Origin: Pseudopedobacter saltans DSM 12145
GTDB taxonomy: Bacteria; Bacteroidota; Bacteroidia; Sphingobacteriales; Sphingobacteriaceae
Length of the DNA stretch: 64,000 nt
Assembly (NCBI RefSeq): GCF_000190735.1
Contig: NC_015177.1
Span: 1,054,001 to 1,118,000 of the forward strand
Reading direction: 5' to 3'
Shown: positions 40,542 to 48,579 of the stretch, one piece after another
Position numbering within the stretch: the stretch's first letter is position 1
How the letters are laid out: every line of letters begins with the position of its first letter
Position numbers and translations under genes: made by a program
The notes under the pieces: model-generated
Databases searched by the model: none
What the model saw: the letters and a program-made list of their open reading frames with translations, nothing else
Told to the model about the DNA's origin: nothing

Positions 40542-41113
40542 TAGAATAGTTCTATTTGTGATGCTTCCTGCATAGATCTTACTGAAGGTAAAAGATCGAA
40601 TACTTTGAAAGTGGTTTCTCCCTTATAACCTTTCTGAAGATGGAGTATTACAGTTTGTATTCTGGCGTATTGAAAAGTTTTACGTGGTAATGCGGTAACT
40701 GATATCAGTCCGAAATTTTTTAGGTAGCGTAATCTAACATCAGAATCGCCTATTGTAAACCAAGGCATCAGAGCAATGACTGTATCGGATTTGTGCATAC
40801 ATTCGACCAATATTCTGTAACCAACTTTTAAACCAGTACCGTATCCTTTAGGCGCGTTTTCTAAATCAGCCGTTCTATGTGAAAATGGAGGATTCATAAC
40901 AACGGCATCAAACCGTCTGTTCTTATCCAAAAGAAAGTAATCGACTGGATCTGTTACATCATATTGCCATAATGCTGAAACTAAATTCCCTAAACCTGGG
41001 GTAGGTTCTAAAACAGAACGAATACCATTTGGCAATAAAGACACCATATACCTACAAACTGAAGGAGGTGTTTGGAATTGATACTCTATTTTGTGATTAA
41101 ACTTTCCCATCAT
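40541..41113 (-). CDS. DNA N6-adenine methyltransferase-like protein
   Basis: 190 residues. SAM-binding motif I VLEPTPGLGN (34-43) and catalytic motif IV NPPF (74-77) identify an amino-methyltransferase. No restriction endonuclease gene is adjacent, so it is an orphan phage methylase that may protect phage DNA or mark its origin. ATGA overlap with the gene before. Confidence 0.8.
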   Translation of the reverse strand: MMGKFNHKIEYQFQTPPSVCRYMVSLLPNGIRSVLEPTPGLGNLVSALWQYDVTDPVDYFLLDKNRRFDAVVMNPPFSHRTADLENAPKGYGTGLKVGYRILVECMHKSDTVIALMPWFTIGDSDVRLRYLKNFGLISVTALPRKTFQYARIQTVILHLQKGYKGETTFKVFDLLPSVRSMQEASQIELF

Positions 41114-41505
41114 ACCGCTTTTTTAGTTGATGCTTTATAAGTTATAGTCTTCGGAGTGTCCGCAATCTTTTTATCCACTACGGTACGTCTGAATAGGAGT
41201 AGAGACAGTTGTTGAGTCTCCCAATTGGTCACGATGTTTTTGTACATCGTTCTGATCATTTTGGTAAAGTCTTCTTTGTTGTAAGCGGCATCCAGCAAAC
41301 AGATAAAATCATTCAGCTGATCTATTTTTAAATGGCGTAAATCTGTTAGAATTGCGTCTCCGCCATCTTTACCGTTTACAAGGATTTGGTAAACACGGCC
41401 AACTTGGTATTTTTCGTCATTGCGTAAACGAACCGAGGTAAAGCAGGCACAGAACAATTTTCCGTTCCAGTTATGATTGAAAGCTAGTTTATATTTTTTG
41501 CTCAT
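41110..41505 (-). CDS. Early phage protein, 131 residues
   Basis: Start set at 41505 (MSKKYKLAFNHNWNGKLFCA), 4 bases after the preceding gene; an in-frame ATG 10 codons earlier lies within that gene. Soluble, mixed strands and helices, basic C-terminus. No family recognised. Confidence 0.55.
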   Translation of the reverse strand: MSKKYKLAFNHNWNGKLFCACFTSVRLRNDEKYQVGRVYQILVNGKDGGDAILTDLRHLKIDQLNDFICLLDAAYNKEDFTKMIRTMYKNIVTNWETQQLSLLLFRRTVVDKKIADTPKTITYKASTKKAV

Positions 41506-41509
41506 GGTT

Positions 41510-41713
41510 TTAGATGTTTTTAGGTATATATTCAAAAACTACTGTTTTGGTGTTCTTAGAAATGATAAAGACAGTACCTTCCTTTATCATTGCATCAAGA
41601 ATTGGCTTGTCTGCTTTATAAGATTGCTTCCTGTACTCGTAAGACATAAAATATCTGTTATCAGGAGTAGGATCGAACATGAACAGACGAATTATTTGTT
41701 CTTTATCTCTCAT
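41510..41713 (-). CDS. Early phage protein, 67 residues
   Basis: MRDKEQIIRLFMFDPTPDNR and KEGTVFIISKNTKTVVFEYI. Small soluble strand-rich protein; no family recognised. Overlaps the gene upstream by 11 bases within the leftward early operon. Confidence 0.5.
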   Translation of the reverse strand: MRDKEQIIRLFMFDPTPDNRYFMSYEYRKQSYKADKPILDAMIKEGTVFIISKNTKTVVFEYIPKNI

Positions 41714-41903
41714 GGTTTTGGGATTTAGAAATCATTTGTTCATAAATCTTATTTGTTTCATGGACATACGCCCTGTAATCTGCTCTTAACAGCTTTACCG
41801 CTTCGGGATCTTTACAATTTTTAATTTGTTCGCCCAATCGGTCGCATTCCAAAACCAGTTCTTTGTGCCTGGCACTTAGTAACTGATATTCTTTGTTTTC
41901 CAT
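41703..41903 (-). CDS. Early phage coiled-coil protein, 66 residues
   Basis: Start set at the ATG at 41903 (MENKEYQLLSARHKELVLEC), which overlaps the upstream stop (TAATG). Nearly all helical, likely coiled coil. An earlier in-frame ATG would overlap the neighbour by 66 bases. No family recognised. Confidence 0.55.
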   Translation of the reverse strand: MENKEYQLLSARHKELVLECDRLGEQIKNCKDPEAVKLLRADYRAYVHETNKIYEQMISKSQNHER

Positions 41904-42136
41904 TAAGCTGTTTTTTTGTTTTCTAAAATGGTAATGGCTTCTTCGATACGTTCTTCTATCTGATCGCACAATTCGGCAACGGCAAGAAAATGCTTTTTAA
42001 GAAAGATTTGATACCTGGCCCTTTTCTCCAGATCCGTTTCCGGGATTTTCTTATAGTTTTCTATTAGAAAATCTCCAGTCATGATTTTGCCATCGAGCTG
42101 ATGTTCCAGGCTTTTAATTGTGGTTTGCTTTTTCAT
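41903..42136 (-). CDS. Early phage helical protein, 77 residues
   Basis: MKKQTTIKSLEHQLDGKIMT, then a charged helix (AELCDQIEERIEEAITILEN). No family recognised; similar in style to the 66-residue neighbour. Member of the leftward early operon. Confidence 0.5.
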   Translation of the reverse strand: MKKQTTIKSLEHQLDGKIMTGDFLIENYKKIPETDLEKRARYQIFLKKHFLAVAELCDQIEERIEEAITILENKKTA

Positions 42137-42160
42137 AATTCCGGGGGGTGTGATTTATGA

Positions 42161-42469
42161 TTAAAAATTTTTGTCAAAAGCTGTTTCTATTTCACATGTT
42201 TTATCATCTTGCATAAGAAGTGTTTTTAAATCGGGCATTTGGATTTTAAAATTTTCTAATTCGCCCCGGTTTACCGAAAAAATACACTCCAGTATCATAA
42301 CCTTTTCGTGTGGAATGTCTCGAGGTTCGTCTATAAGGATGTTACGGTAGTTATTAAAAGTGGCCGAAGAAACATTTAGCTCCTTAGGGATGCACTTTAA
42401 GGCTTTACCGTGATCTCTGACCGGTAAGCCTTCTAATAGTTCATTGATACGGTATTTAAAGTTTTTCAT
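42161..42469 (-). CDS. Cro-like or early regulatory protein
   Basis: 102 residues. RINELLEGLPVRDHGKALKC followed by NVSSATFNNYRNIL looks like a helix-turn-helix; the rest is acidic. It is the first gene of the leftward early operon and faces the repressor gene across a 120-base control region, the classical position of cro. Confidence 0.6.
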   Translation of the reverse strand: MKNFKYRINELLEGLPVRDHGKALKCIPKELNVSSATFNNYRNILIDEPRDIPHEKVMILECIFSVNRGELENFKIQMPDLKTLLMQDDKTCEIETAFDKNF

Positions 42470-42505
42470 GTTTTTTTAATAGCTTTAAAAAATTTTCTAT
42501 TTAAC

Positions 42506-42546
42506 GACTAAAATTTTGTTTAGCTAAACTAATATTTTATTTAGTC
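42506..42546. promoter_or_regulatory. Lysogeny control operator region
   Basis: GACTAAA (42506-42512), a perfect 12-bp palindrome GTTTAGCTAAAC (42518-42529), and TTTAGTC (42540-42546, the complement of the first). All three share the TTTAG half-site. They lie between the divergent repressor and cro-like genes, so are the likely operators. Confidence 0.65.
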
Positions 42547-42589
42547 TATGAAAAATTTATGAATAACTTTTTTTTAGTTTTTATTTTAA

Positions 42590-42955
42590 ATGATTGAAAA
42601 TCAAGAGGAAAAAATTTTAGTAGGTCTAAAAGAAAATATTCAAAAGCGTCTTAAAGAGCTAGGTAAGACTATGAAAGAGCTAGTTATAGAAATTGATATG
42701 ACGGAGCCTGGACTATATAAGATGTTTAGCAATGGCAGCATGAAAATAAAAACCCTGATAAAAATCTCCGAAGTTTTACAGGTTCCTATTGATTATTTCT
42801 TCAAAACAAACCAGTCAGCCGTTAATAAAGAATATCAGTCGTTAGAGGACGAAACCGGAGTATACCAGAATACTGCTGATAGAATTATCGAAAAACTAGA
42901 TATAATAAAAGAACAAAACCAAACTATTATAAACCTAATCAAGAATAAAACATGA
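42590..42955 (+). CDS. XRE-family repressor
   Basis: 121 residues. N-terminal HTH_3 domain (about 9-70): ENIQKRLKELGKTMKELVIE, a recognition-helix region around MTEPGLYKMFSNG, then KISEVLQVPIDYFF. The C-terminal 30 residues form a coiled coil (dimerisation) instead of a RecA-responsive peptidase domain, so induction must use another route. Divergent from the cro-like gene. Confidence 0.8.
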   Translation: MIENQEEKILVGLKENIQKRLKELGKTMKELVIEIDMTEPGLYKMFSNGSMKIKTLIKISEVLQVPIDYFFKTNQSAVNKEYQSLEDETGVYQNTADRIIEKLDIIKEQNQTIINLIKNKT

Positions 42956-43386
42956 TTAAAAATTTACCAGATGAAGAAATAGTAAATTCTATAGATTCGA
43001 ACAGACTTATTTTAACAAATAAGAGATTGATGTATTACGATAACGTCAACTATCAGTCGATAAGAGTTAAGGACGTGTGCTTCATTTCTTACGGAGTCAA
43101 ACGATTTCCAAAAATTATATACTACACATTGGTTATATGTTCTCTTTTACTGCTTTTTATTGGCATAGATAACTCAACGAAGGGATATAGCAATGATGAC
43201 GACTTAATTTTTGTTTTGGTAGTTTTTATAGTAGGCATTTTCATCTATTTATTTTATACCAGAAAAACTTTAAAGGTTGGTACAGCTGGAGGTTTTATTA
43301 ACGTAAATTTACAGGGAATAGGAAGGGGATACATAGAGGAATTTATTGGACAAATTGAAAATGAAATTGATAAACATAAATACTAG
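42952..43386 (+). CDS. PH-like membrane protein, prophage cargo
   Basis: 144 residues. N-terminal strands (DSNRLILTNKRLMYYDNVNY) resemble a bacterial PH domain; two membrane helices (about 59-76 and 84-103) follow. Starts inside the repressor gene (ATGA), so it is expressed with it in the lysogen. Possible lysogenic-conversion or exclusion protein; role unknown. Confidence 0.6.
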   Translation: MIKNLPDEEIVNSIDSNRLILTNKRLMYYDNVNYQSIRVKDVCFISYGVKRFPKIIYYTLVICSLLLLFIGIDNSTKGYSNDDDLIFVLVVFIVGIFIYLFYTRKTLKVGTAGGFINVNLQGIGRGYIEEFIGQIENEIDKHKY

Positions 43387-43401
43387 ACTAAATATAATTG
43401 T

Positions 43402-43797
43402 ATGAACAAACCTTTACTTGTAGCTGCTATATGCGGCACACTATTTTTACAAAGCTGCGCAAGCATTTTACACGGTTCTAAGAGCGAACTTTCTATAAAA
43501 GGGACTCCAGAAAAAGCAGAGATATATGTTAACGGTAATTTTATGGGTGAAGCTCCCAATACTATTAAAGTAAGAAATACCGAATTTAAAAACGGAAATT
43601 CCTTAGTAGTAAAATCAAATGGACAGGAACAAACATTTACTTTAAAAAGACGTGTGATGGCAGGCTATTTAATTGCCGATATTATTTTAGGTGGATTTAT
43701 TTTTACTGGTATCGACTTCTTAACCGGGGCAATTTATAAGGGATCTCCAGAGGAAATCAATTATAAAATGAATAGTGACGTTTCTGCAAATAAGTAG
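43402..43797 (+). CDS. Prophage-encoded lipoprotein with PEGA-like domain
   Basis: 131 residues with a lipobox (LQSC, lipidated Cys near 19). Central KGTPEKAEIYVNGNFMGEAP is PEGA-like (an extracellular or periplasmic beta domain). A hydrophobic segment follows (about 96-114). Third gene of the repressor operon and last gene before attR, the usual place for lysogenic-conversion genes. Confidence 0.7.
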   Translation: MNKPLLVAAICGTLFLQSCASILHGSKSELSIKGTPEKAEIYVNGNFMGEAPNTIKVRNTEFKNGNSLVVKSNGQEQTFTLKRRVMAGYLIADIILGGFIFTGIDFLTGAIYKGSPEEINYKMNSDVSANK

Positions 43798-43800
43798 ATG

Positions 43801-43812
43801 TTGCTTTCAAAT
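43801..43812 (+). repeat. Putative integrase arm site 3
   Basis: Third exact TTGCTTTCAAAT, 62 bases before the attR core. In the circular form it would lie on the opposite side of the core from sites 1 and 2. Confidence 0.55.
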
Positions 43813-43874
43813 TTTTACATGTTAAAAAATATAAATATCTGTGGTTCAGTTGAGTATATGGGTTTTGTCTATTA

Positions 43875-43887
43875 TGCTCCTGGGCAC
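43875..43887. repeat. attR core, 13-bp direct repeat
   Basis: TGCTCCTGGGCAC, identical to the attL core in tRNA-Leu. Marks the right end of the element. Confidence 0.9.
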
Positions 43888-43891
43888 TTAA

Positions 43892-43924
43892 AACGCTTTT
43901 AATAATGAATTAAGAGCGTTTTTT
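43892..43924 (+). terminator. Original host terminator of tRNA-Leu, displaced
   Basis: Arms 43892-43902 and 43910-43920 pair over 11 bp with one wobble, followed by a T run, 5 bases after attR. Before integration this hairpin would have followed the tRNA directly. Confidence 0.65.
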
Positions 43925-43977
43925 GTTTTTATACACAGTTTTAACATGGTATCTATGTTTATAGACTGGTTGAATAC

Positions 43978-44014
43978 AAAAAAGCGAAGTCTGGTTATAA
44001 ACTTCGCTTTTTTT
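43978..44014. terminator. Terminator of the deacetylase gene
   Basis: AAAAAAGCGAAGT (43978-43990), 10-base loop, then ACTTCGCTTTTTTT (44001-44014). Works in both directions; on the minus strand it follows the deacetylase gene. Confidence 0.8.
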
Positions 44015-44039
44015 AGTTTAAGCTTTCATCCTGAATTCA

Positions 44040-44951
44040 CTATTTAAATGAGCTTATCATTGCATTGTGCAGAGCCTTAGGACTCCAATAACCACTTGCT
44101 ATAATCCTTCTGATTGTATAAAGCGGATCTTCGTCGTCCCTGGATGTTGCGAGTATATAAGCAGATCTCAAACCTCTTGCTTTTAACGCTTTGATGGCTT
44201 CTTTATTCCATAAACCGAATGGATAGGCAAAATCTTCTACTTTCTGTCCGGAGATTTCTTCTAAAAGAGTCTTAGGTTTAGTAATCTGTTTGTTCCATTC
44301 GTCTTCACCTACTATTTTCTTAACATTTGGATGATCGTAAGTATGTAGGCCAACAGTGTTTCCTCTATTCGCGATTTGCTTTATTTCATCCTTATTCATA
44401 TAATTGACTTTCCCATGTTTTCCAATTACAACGGTCATCATAAAATAGGCACCTTTAAAACCATATTGCTTTAAAGTTTTATCTCCAACTAAAAGCTGGT
44501 CCAAATCGGTGTCATCAAATGTAATCAATACGGGTTTTGCCGGTAACTTATCGCCGTAAGCGAGGTAATTATAATACTGCTCTGGAAGAATAGTTGTATA
44601 ACCGCTGTCTGCAAGCATTTTTATCTGGGCTTTAAAAGCAGCAGGAGGGATAATATAATCTTTAGCTGTTTTAGAGTCTGTAGCACGCCAGTCTCTAATT
44701 TGATGATAGCAAAGTACAGGAACTTGCTTTCTTGCTAATATTGTTTTCGCATCGGCTATAGTTCGGTTTTTTTGAACAGCTTGTTCGGAATGAGAATCAG
44801 ATGTTTTTTTAGATTCAACAACATTTTTTTCATTTGATTCCGATCTGTTTCCTTCATTTGCATTGGTATTAGACGAGCAGCTATTCAAAGTGCTGCACAA
44901 AGTCAGGGCTACAGCCGCGATATATAATTTCATAAACGATTTTTTAAACAA
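44040..44951 (-). CDS. Polysaccharide deacetylase lipoprotein (CE4)
   Basis: 303 residues (possible alternative start at 44933). Lipobox LNSC predicts a lipoprotein. NodB homology domain: VLCYHQI, VLITFDDTD (metal-binding Asp-Asp), GLHTYDHPN (HxxxH-type metal ligands), AYPFG. The family removes N- or O-acetyl groups from chitin-like, peptidoglycan or exopolysaccharide glycans. Stand-alone gene outside the prophage. Confidence 0.88.
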   Translation of the reverse strand: MFKKSFMKLYIAAVALTLCSTLNSCSSNTNANEGNRSESNEKNVVESKKTSDSHSEQAVQKNRTIADAKTILARKQVPVLCYHQIRDWRATDSKTAKDYIIPPAAFKAQIKMLADSGYTTILPEQYYNYLAYGDKLPAKPVLITFDDTDLDQLLVGDKTLKQYGFKGAYFMMTVVIGKHGKVNYMNKDEIKQIANRGNTVGLHTYDHPNVKKIVGEDEWNKQITKPKTLLEEISGQKVEDFAYPFGLWNKEAIKALKARGLRSAYILATSRDDEDPLYTIRRIIASGYWSPKALHNAMISSFK

Positions 44952-45135
44952 AAGTAGAAATTCTGGCCATCAAATCTAAAAATTAATATATGATCTTTTT
45001 GTTCGTATTGTTTTTGAAAGGGAGGTAGAATAATAAAGGGAAGTGATGTTGGAAAAAGAATCTCCATCAAATTGCTCTGTGAAGATTCCTTTTACGCCTA
45101 CGATAGAAAGCTTTAGGTGCTTCCAAACATTTACC

Positions 45136-45996
45136 TTATATTCTTGAAAGTATTTTTTCGATCATCTCGTTAATAATCTGCTGAGCATTTGGGGCAAATT
45201 CACTCTTTAATCTATTGGCAACAATAGCATTAACAGAAACGGCTTTATGTCCCAAGGTATTGGCTAAAGCATAAATACCGGCAGTTTCCATTTCCAAATT
45301 AGTAATTATGTGTCCTTCGAATTCATAATTACTAAGTTTTTTCATTAAGTTTTGCACACTTCCTTCCGCTCTTACAGCCCTACCTTGCGGAGCATAAAAC
45401 CCAGGAGCGCTTACAGTAATTCCTTTCTCTAAGTCGAAACAAAGTTTATCTAGCAGTTTCCCGCTACCGGCGGTGATGTAAGGAACAAGATCTTCGTTTT
45501 CAAAATAATTATTAAGATTATTCTCCAATAACAGTTCATCTCCAGTTAAATTTCGGTGATAAAAGTTCATTAAAGAATCTAAACCCAAACCATGTGTTGA
45601 TGCCAATATCGTTCCGACCGGAATATCTTCTCTTATTGTTCCCGAAGTGCCCAGTCTGATAATCTGTAAGACAGTCAGTTCATTCTTTACAGTGCGACTC
45701 TCCAAATCGATATTAACCAGAGCATCAAGTTCATTCAATACAATATCAATATTGTCGGTACCAATTCCTGTAGAAATTACTGAGACTTTCTTATCTCTAA
45801 GATATCCTGTATGTGTAACAAATTCCCGGTTAAATTTTTTTACTGATATAAAATCGAAGTGTTTACTAACTTCGCTAACACGTTCGGGATCACCAACTGT
45901 AAAAACGATATTTCCAATATCTTCTGGTAAAAGGTTCAAATGATAAACGCTTCCATCGGGATTTAATATTAAGTCGGTTTCGGATATTTTGTTCAT
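45136..45996 (-). CDS. Nucleoside phosphorylase, uridine phosphorylase family
   Basis: 286 residues. PNP_UDP_1 signatures: FTVGDPERV (phosphate loop), STGIGTDNI, IRLGTSGT, and NLEMETAGIYAL near the end, with the Glu-Met-Glu ribose-binding site. Phosphorolyses nucleosides to base and ribose 1-phosphate; uridine is likely, other nucleosides possible. The 44952-45135 gap upstream of the deacetylase shows no supported gene. Confidence 0.88.
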   Translation of the reverse strand: MNKISETDLILNPDGSVYHLNLLPEDIGNIVFTVGDPERVSEVSKHFDFISVKKFNREFVTHTGYLRDKKVSVISTGIGTDNIDIVLNELDALVNIDLESRTVKNELTVLQIIRLGTSGTIREDIPVGTILASTHGLGLDSLMNFYHRNLTGDELLLENNLNNYFENEDLVPYITAGSGKLLDKLCFDLEKGITVSAPGFYAPQGRAVRAEGSVQNLMKKLSNYEFEGHIITNLEMETAGIYALANTLGHKAVSVNAIVANRLKSEFAPNAQQIINEMIEKILSRI

Positions 45997-46006
45997 CTGT
46001 TTTTGG

Positions 46007-46621
46007 TTATATCGTTCTAATGTATTTTATATTTATGCCTTCTATTTTTTCTATTTTTCCTAAAACCTTATCCAAATCTGATTTTCGAATGGAAATCTCC
46101 ATAGAACACTGTAAATCGAAAGTTTGATTAGTGGGATTAAGTTCTTCTTCTTTAATGATTCTCATTATGTTGTTCATTTGCAGATAGTCAAAAGACAGGG
46201 AATAGATATCGTTTACGGTCTTTTCTACTATTTTCGCATTAGCCAGAGCTTCTTCCGTAGCTGTTTTATAAGCATTAATTAAGCCTGGTACGCCTAATAA
46301 TGTTCCCCCAAAGTATCTGACTACAACGACTAAAATATTTGTTACGTCTTGTGATAGAAGAGTATTCAGAATGGGGCGGCCAGCGGTTCCGGAAGGTTCT
46401 CCATCGTCGTTTATCCTAAATATGTTACGATCCGGACTTAATCTCCACGCATAGCAATGGTGTCGGGCTTTTGGATGTTCTTTCTTTAGTTGGAACACAA
46501 TATCCTTAACCTGTTCTTCATTTGTTAAAGGATAAGCGTAGGCTATAAATTTGCTTCCTTTATCTCTGAAAATTCCTTCTGAAGCATCTTCAATAGTACG
46601 ATAGGTGTCTTCAAATAACAT
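46007..46621 (-). CDS. YigZ/IMPACT family protein
   Basis: 204 residues from the ATG at 46621, which overlaps the stop of the gene upstream (TGATG). The IMPACT signature is present: KGSKFIAYAYP, HPKARHHCYAWR, DDGEPSGTAGRPIL, VVVRYFGGTLLGVPGL. C-terminal DUF1949-like domain. Conserved protein thought to bind nucleic acid or ribosomes; exact role unknown. Confidence 0.92.
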   Translation of the reverse strand: MLFEDTYRTIEDASEGIFRDKGSKFIAYAYPLTNEEQVKDIVFQLKKEHPKARHHCYAWRLSPDRNIFRINDDGEPSGTAGRPILNTLLSQDVTNILVVVVRYFGGTLLGVPGLINAYKTATEEALANAKIVEKTVNDIYSLSFDYLQMNNIMRIIKEEELNPTNQTFDLQCSMEISIRKSDLDKVLGKIEKIEGINIKYIRTI

Positions 46622-47469
46622 CAGGCAAATGTAAGAATACAAATAGCTATAATTGCCAAAATAATTCCAACTTTATTCAACATACTAAGCTTTTCTTTAA
46701 ACATAAAAAAGCCTACTATAGAACCGGATGCAATAACGCCAATATCCATTGCAGAAAATATGATCGAGGGTTTGTCAGGCTCTACTGCTAATGCTTTAAT
46801 ATAAAAGTAAATAGAGGAAAAATTGAAAAAACCTAATACAACACCGGCAAATAGCGCTCTCATTTGAAACTTTAGTTTGCCAGCAAGTTTTAAATAAACC
46901 AGTGTGATTGCACCCATTATCGTTGCTATAGCGAATATATAGAACAAACAGGTGGTAAAATTTATATTCGAGAACTGGGTAATCATGTTAAAGAAAATAT
47001 CTAACACCCCCGTACCGAAAAACACTATAAAAGGGTACCAATAATTGATATTATCTGATGAAAATTTCGCTTTAGGTACCGAAAAGTAAATAGCCAGGAA
47101 ACCTAAAAACAATCCCAATATTTTAAGCCAGCTTATAGATTCGTTAAATATGATAAACGCAGCCAACACCGGTATAATTAATGAAAGCCGTTGTCCGATA
47201 GCCGTAACCACAATTCCCGAACTTTGAACACTTTTACTGATAAAGTAAAATAGCGATAGCATCATCAGGGCCATCAAACCAAAGATCAGCAACTGATTAT
47301 TGCTTGGTAATTCCTGAAAATTGGGCCTGAATAAAAAGAGGGAAAGCAGGAGTGCGGTTGGATAGTTGAATACTATGGCCTGAAATGAATTTGTATAATA
47401 CCGCTTTAATAATTTTAAATTTACACTTACAACAACACTACAAAAAATTGCTATAATTAAATAGACCAT
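46621..47469 (-). CDS. EamA-family (DMT) transporter
   Basis: 282 residues with about ten membrane helices arranged as two EamA repeats (about 1-130 and 145-280); proline- and glycine-containing helix starts such as FNESISWLKILGLFLGFLAI. Substrate unknown. Coupled to the YigZ gene and 8 bases after ribD. Confidence 0.85.
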   Translation of the reverse strand: MVYLIIAIFCSVVVSVNLKLLKRYYTNSFQAIVFNYPTALLLSLFLFRPNFQELPSNNQLLIFGLMALMMLSLFYFISKSVQSSGIVVTAIGQRLSLIIPVLAAFIIFNESISWLKILGLFLGFLAIYFSVPKAKFSSDNINYWYPFIVFFGTGVLDIFFNMITQFSNINFTTCLFYIFAIATIMGAITLVYLKLAGKLKFQMRALFAGVVLGFFNFSSIYFYIKALAVEPDKPSIIFSAMDIGVIASGSIVGFFMFKEKLSMLNKVGIILAIIAICILTFA

Positions 47470-47477
47470 ATATTATA

Positions 47478-48521
47478 TTAAGGTTTTAGAATAGTTAATG
47501 TGTCCGATCCGACTTTGTCAGTACTGATTTGATTGCCCTTGATTGTAGGCGCGTTTATTCCATTTTCCCAATAATCTTCAGAATAAAATATGCGTGCTTC
47601 GTCCCAGAGATTGTGTTTTATAAATGATTGCAGTGTTGTCACCCCGCCTTCTACAATTACCGATTGTACGTCTTGTAAATATAGCTGATAGAGAATGTAT
47701 TGTGGTAAAAAGTGATCGAAATCCTCTATGGAAATGTATTTGTTTTTACCGACAATTTTTGATTCTATAGCATTGAAAATAAATGTCTCTTGTTTATTAT
47801 CTAATAGATTCAGATGTGGTGGTAAAGCTAAATTTTTATCTATTACTGCTCTTTTAGGATTTTTACCCTTTACCAATCTGACGTTTAGTTGCGGATTATC
47901 TATTATAGCGGTGTTTTTACCAACTAAAATACAATCTTCTTCTGCTCGCCACTGATGTACCAGAATTTTACTTTCCTTTCCGGTAATCCATCTTTGCTGG
48001 TGATTTTCAGGAGCAAAAAAGCCATTAGCAGTTTGGGCCCATTTAAGGATAACATATGGACGTTGTTTTTGGATCTGGGTGAAAAATCGTCTGTTCAGCT
48101 CAAGACATTCTGTTTCCAGTACTCCGGTAATGACCTCTTTACCGGCGATCAGCAGTTTCTCTATCCCTTTTCCATTTACAGAATCAAACGGATCCCGACA
48201 TCCTATAACTATTCTTGGAATACAATGTTTTATAATGAGATCTGCACAAGGAGGAGTTTTTCCATAATGAGCACAAGGCTCCAACGTTACATATATAGTA
48301 GACTGTTTTAGCAGATGATCGGCGTTTTTAAAGTTATCTATAACGTTTTGAATAGCATTAACTTCGGCATGTGATTCACCATATTTTTTATGGTAGCCTT
48401 CGCCTATAATCTGCCCATCATGAGCAACAACGGCACCAACCATAGGGTTCGGGCTTACACTTCCTGCACCTAAAAGAGCCAGGTCTATAGCTCTTTGCAT
48501 AAAAATTGAGTCGTTTGTCAC
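47478..48521 (-). CDS. ribD: Bifunctional riboflavin biosynthesis protein RibD
   Basis: 347 residues. N-terminal deaminase with zinc motifs HAEVNAI and PCAHYGKTPPC; C-terminal reductase (about 150-347) with WAQTANGFF and EGGVTTLQSF. It carries out the second and third steps of riboflavin synthesis. No FMN riboswitch is seen upstream; the gene is divergent from prmC with 58 bases between. Confidence 0.94.
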   Translation of the reverse strand: MTNDSIFMQRAIDLALLGAGSVSPNPMVGAVVAHDGQIIGEGYHKKYGESHAEVNAIQNVIDNFKNADHLLKQSTIYVTLEPCAHYGKTPPCADLIIKHCIPRIVIGCRDPFDSVNGKGIEKLLIAGKEVITGVLETECLELNRRFFTQIQKQRPYVILKWAQTANGFFAPENHQQRWITGKESKILVHQWRAEEDCILVGKNTAIIDNPQLNVRLVKGKNPKRAVIDKNLALPPHLNLLDNKQETFIFNAIESKIVGKNKYISIEDFDHFLPQYILYQLYLQDVQSVIVEGGVTTLQSFIKHNLWDEARIFYSEDYWENGINAPTIKGNQISTDKVGSDTLTILKP

Positions 48522-48579
48522 GTATCAAATTTAATCATTTGTGCTCATAATTTCTTTAATTTGTGCTTTTAGTAGCATT

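Larger units (their letters stand above)
21928..43887. mobile_element. Temperate prophage in tRNA-Leu, apparently tailless and membrane-containing
   Basis: About 22 kb bounded by a 13-bp direct repeat of the tRNA 3' end. It has an integrase next to attL, an XRE repressor with a divergent cro-like gene near attR, and a primase/SF3 helicase/methylase block. It also has an HerA/Zot-like packaging ATPase, a small capsid candidate, a beta-helix spike, many single-span membrane proteins and two lysins. Terminase large subunit, portal, tape measure and tail genes are absent. The gene complement implies a virion built as in PRD1- or PM2-like viruses. Genes appear intact, so it may still be inducible. 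Family assignment is open. Confidence 0.85.

Noticed and set aside
21928-43887. Tailed-phage satellite or integrative conjugative element
   Set aside because: It has its own capsid candidate, spike and lysins, and no relaxase, VirB4 or Tra genes; a satellite would not need a full set of virion membrane proteins.
44940-45135. Open stretch of about 60 codons on the minus strand between the deacetylase and the nucleoside phosphorylase genes
   Set aside because: No start codon near its beginning and no family recognised; could be a gene remnant but chance in AT-rich DNA is as likely.
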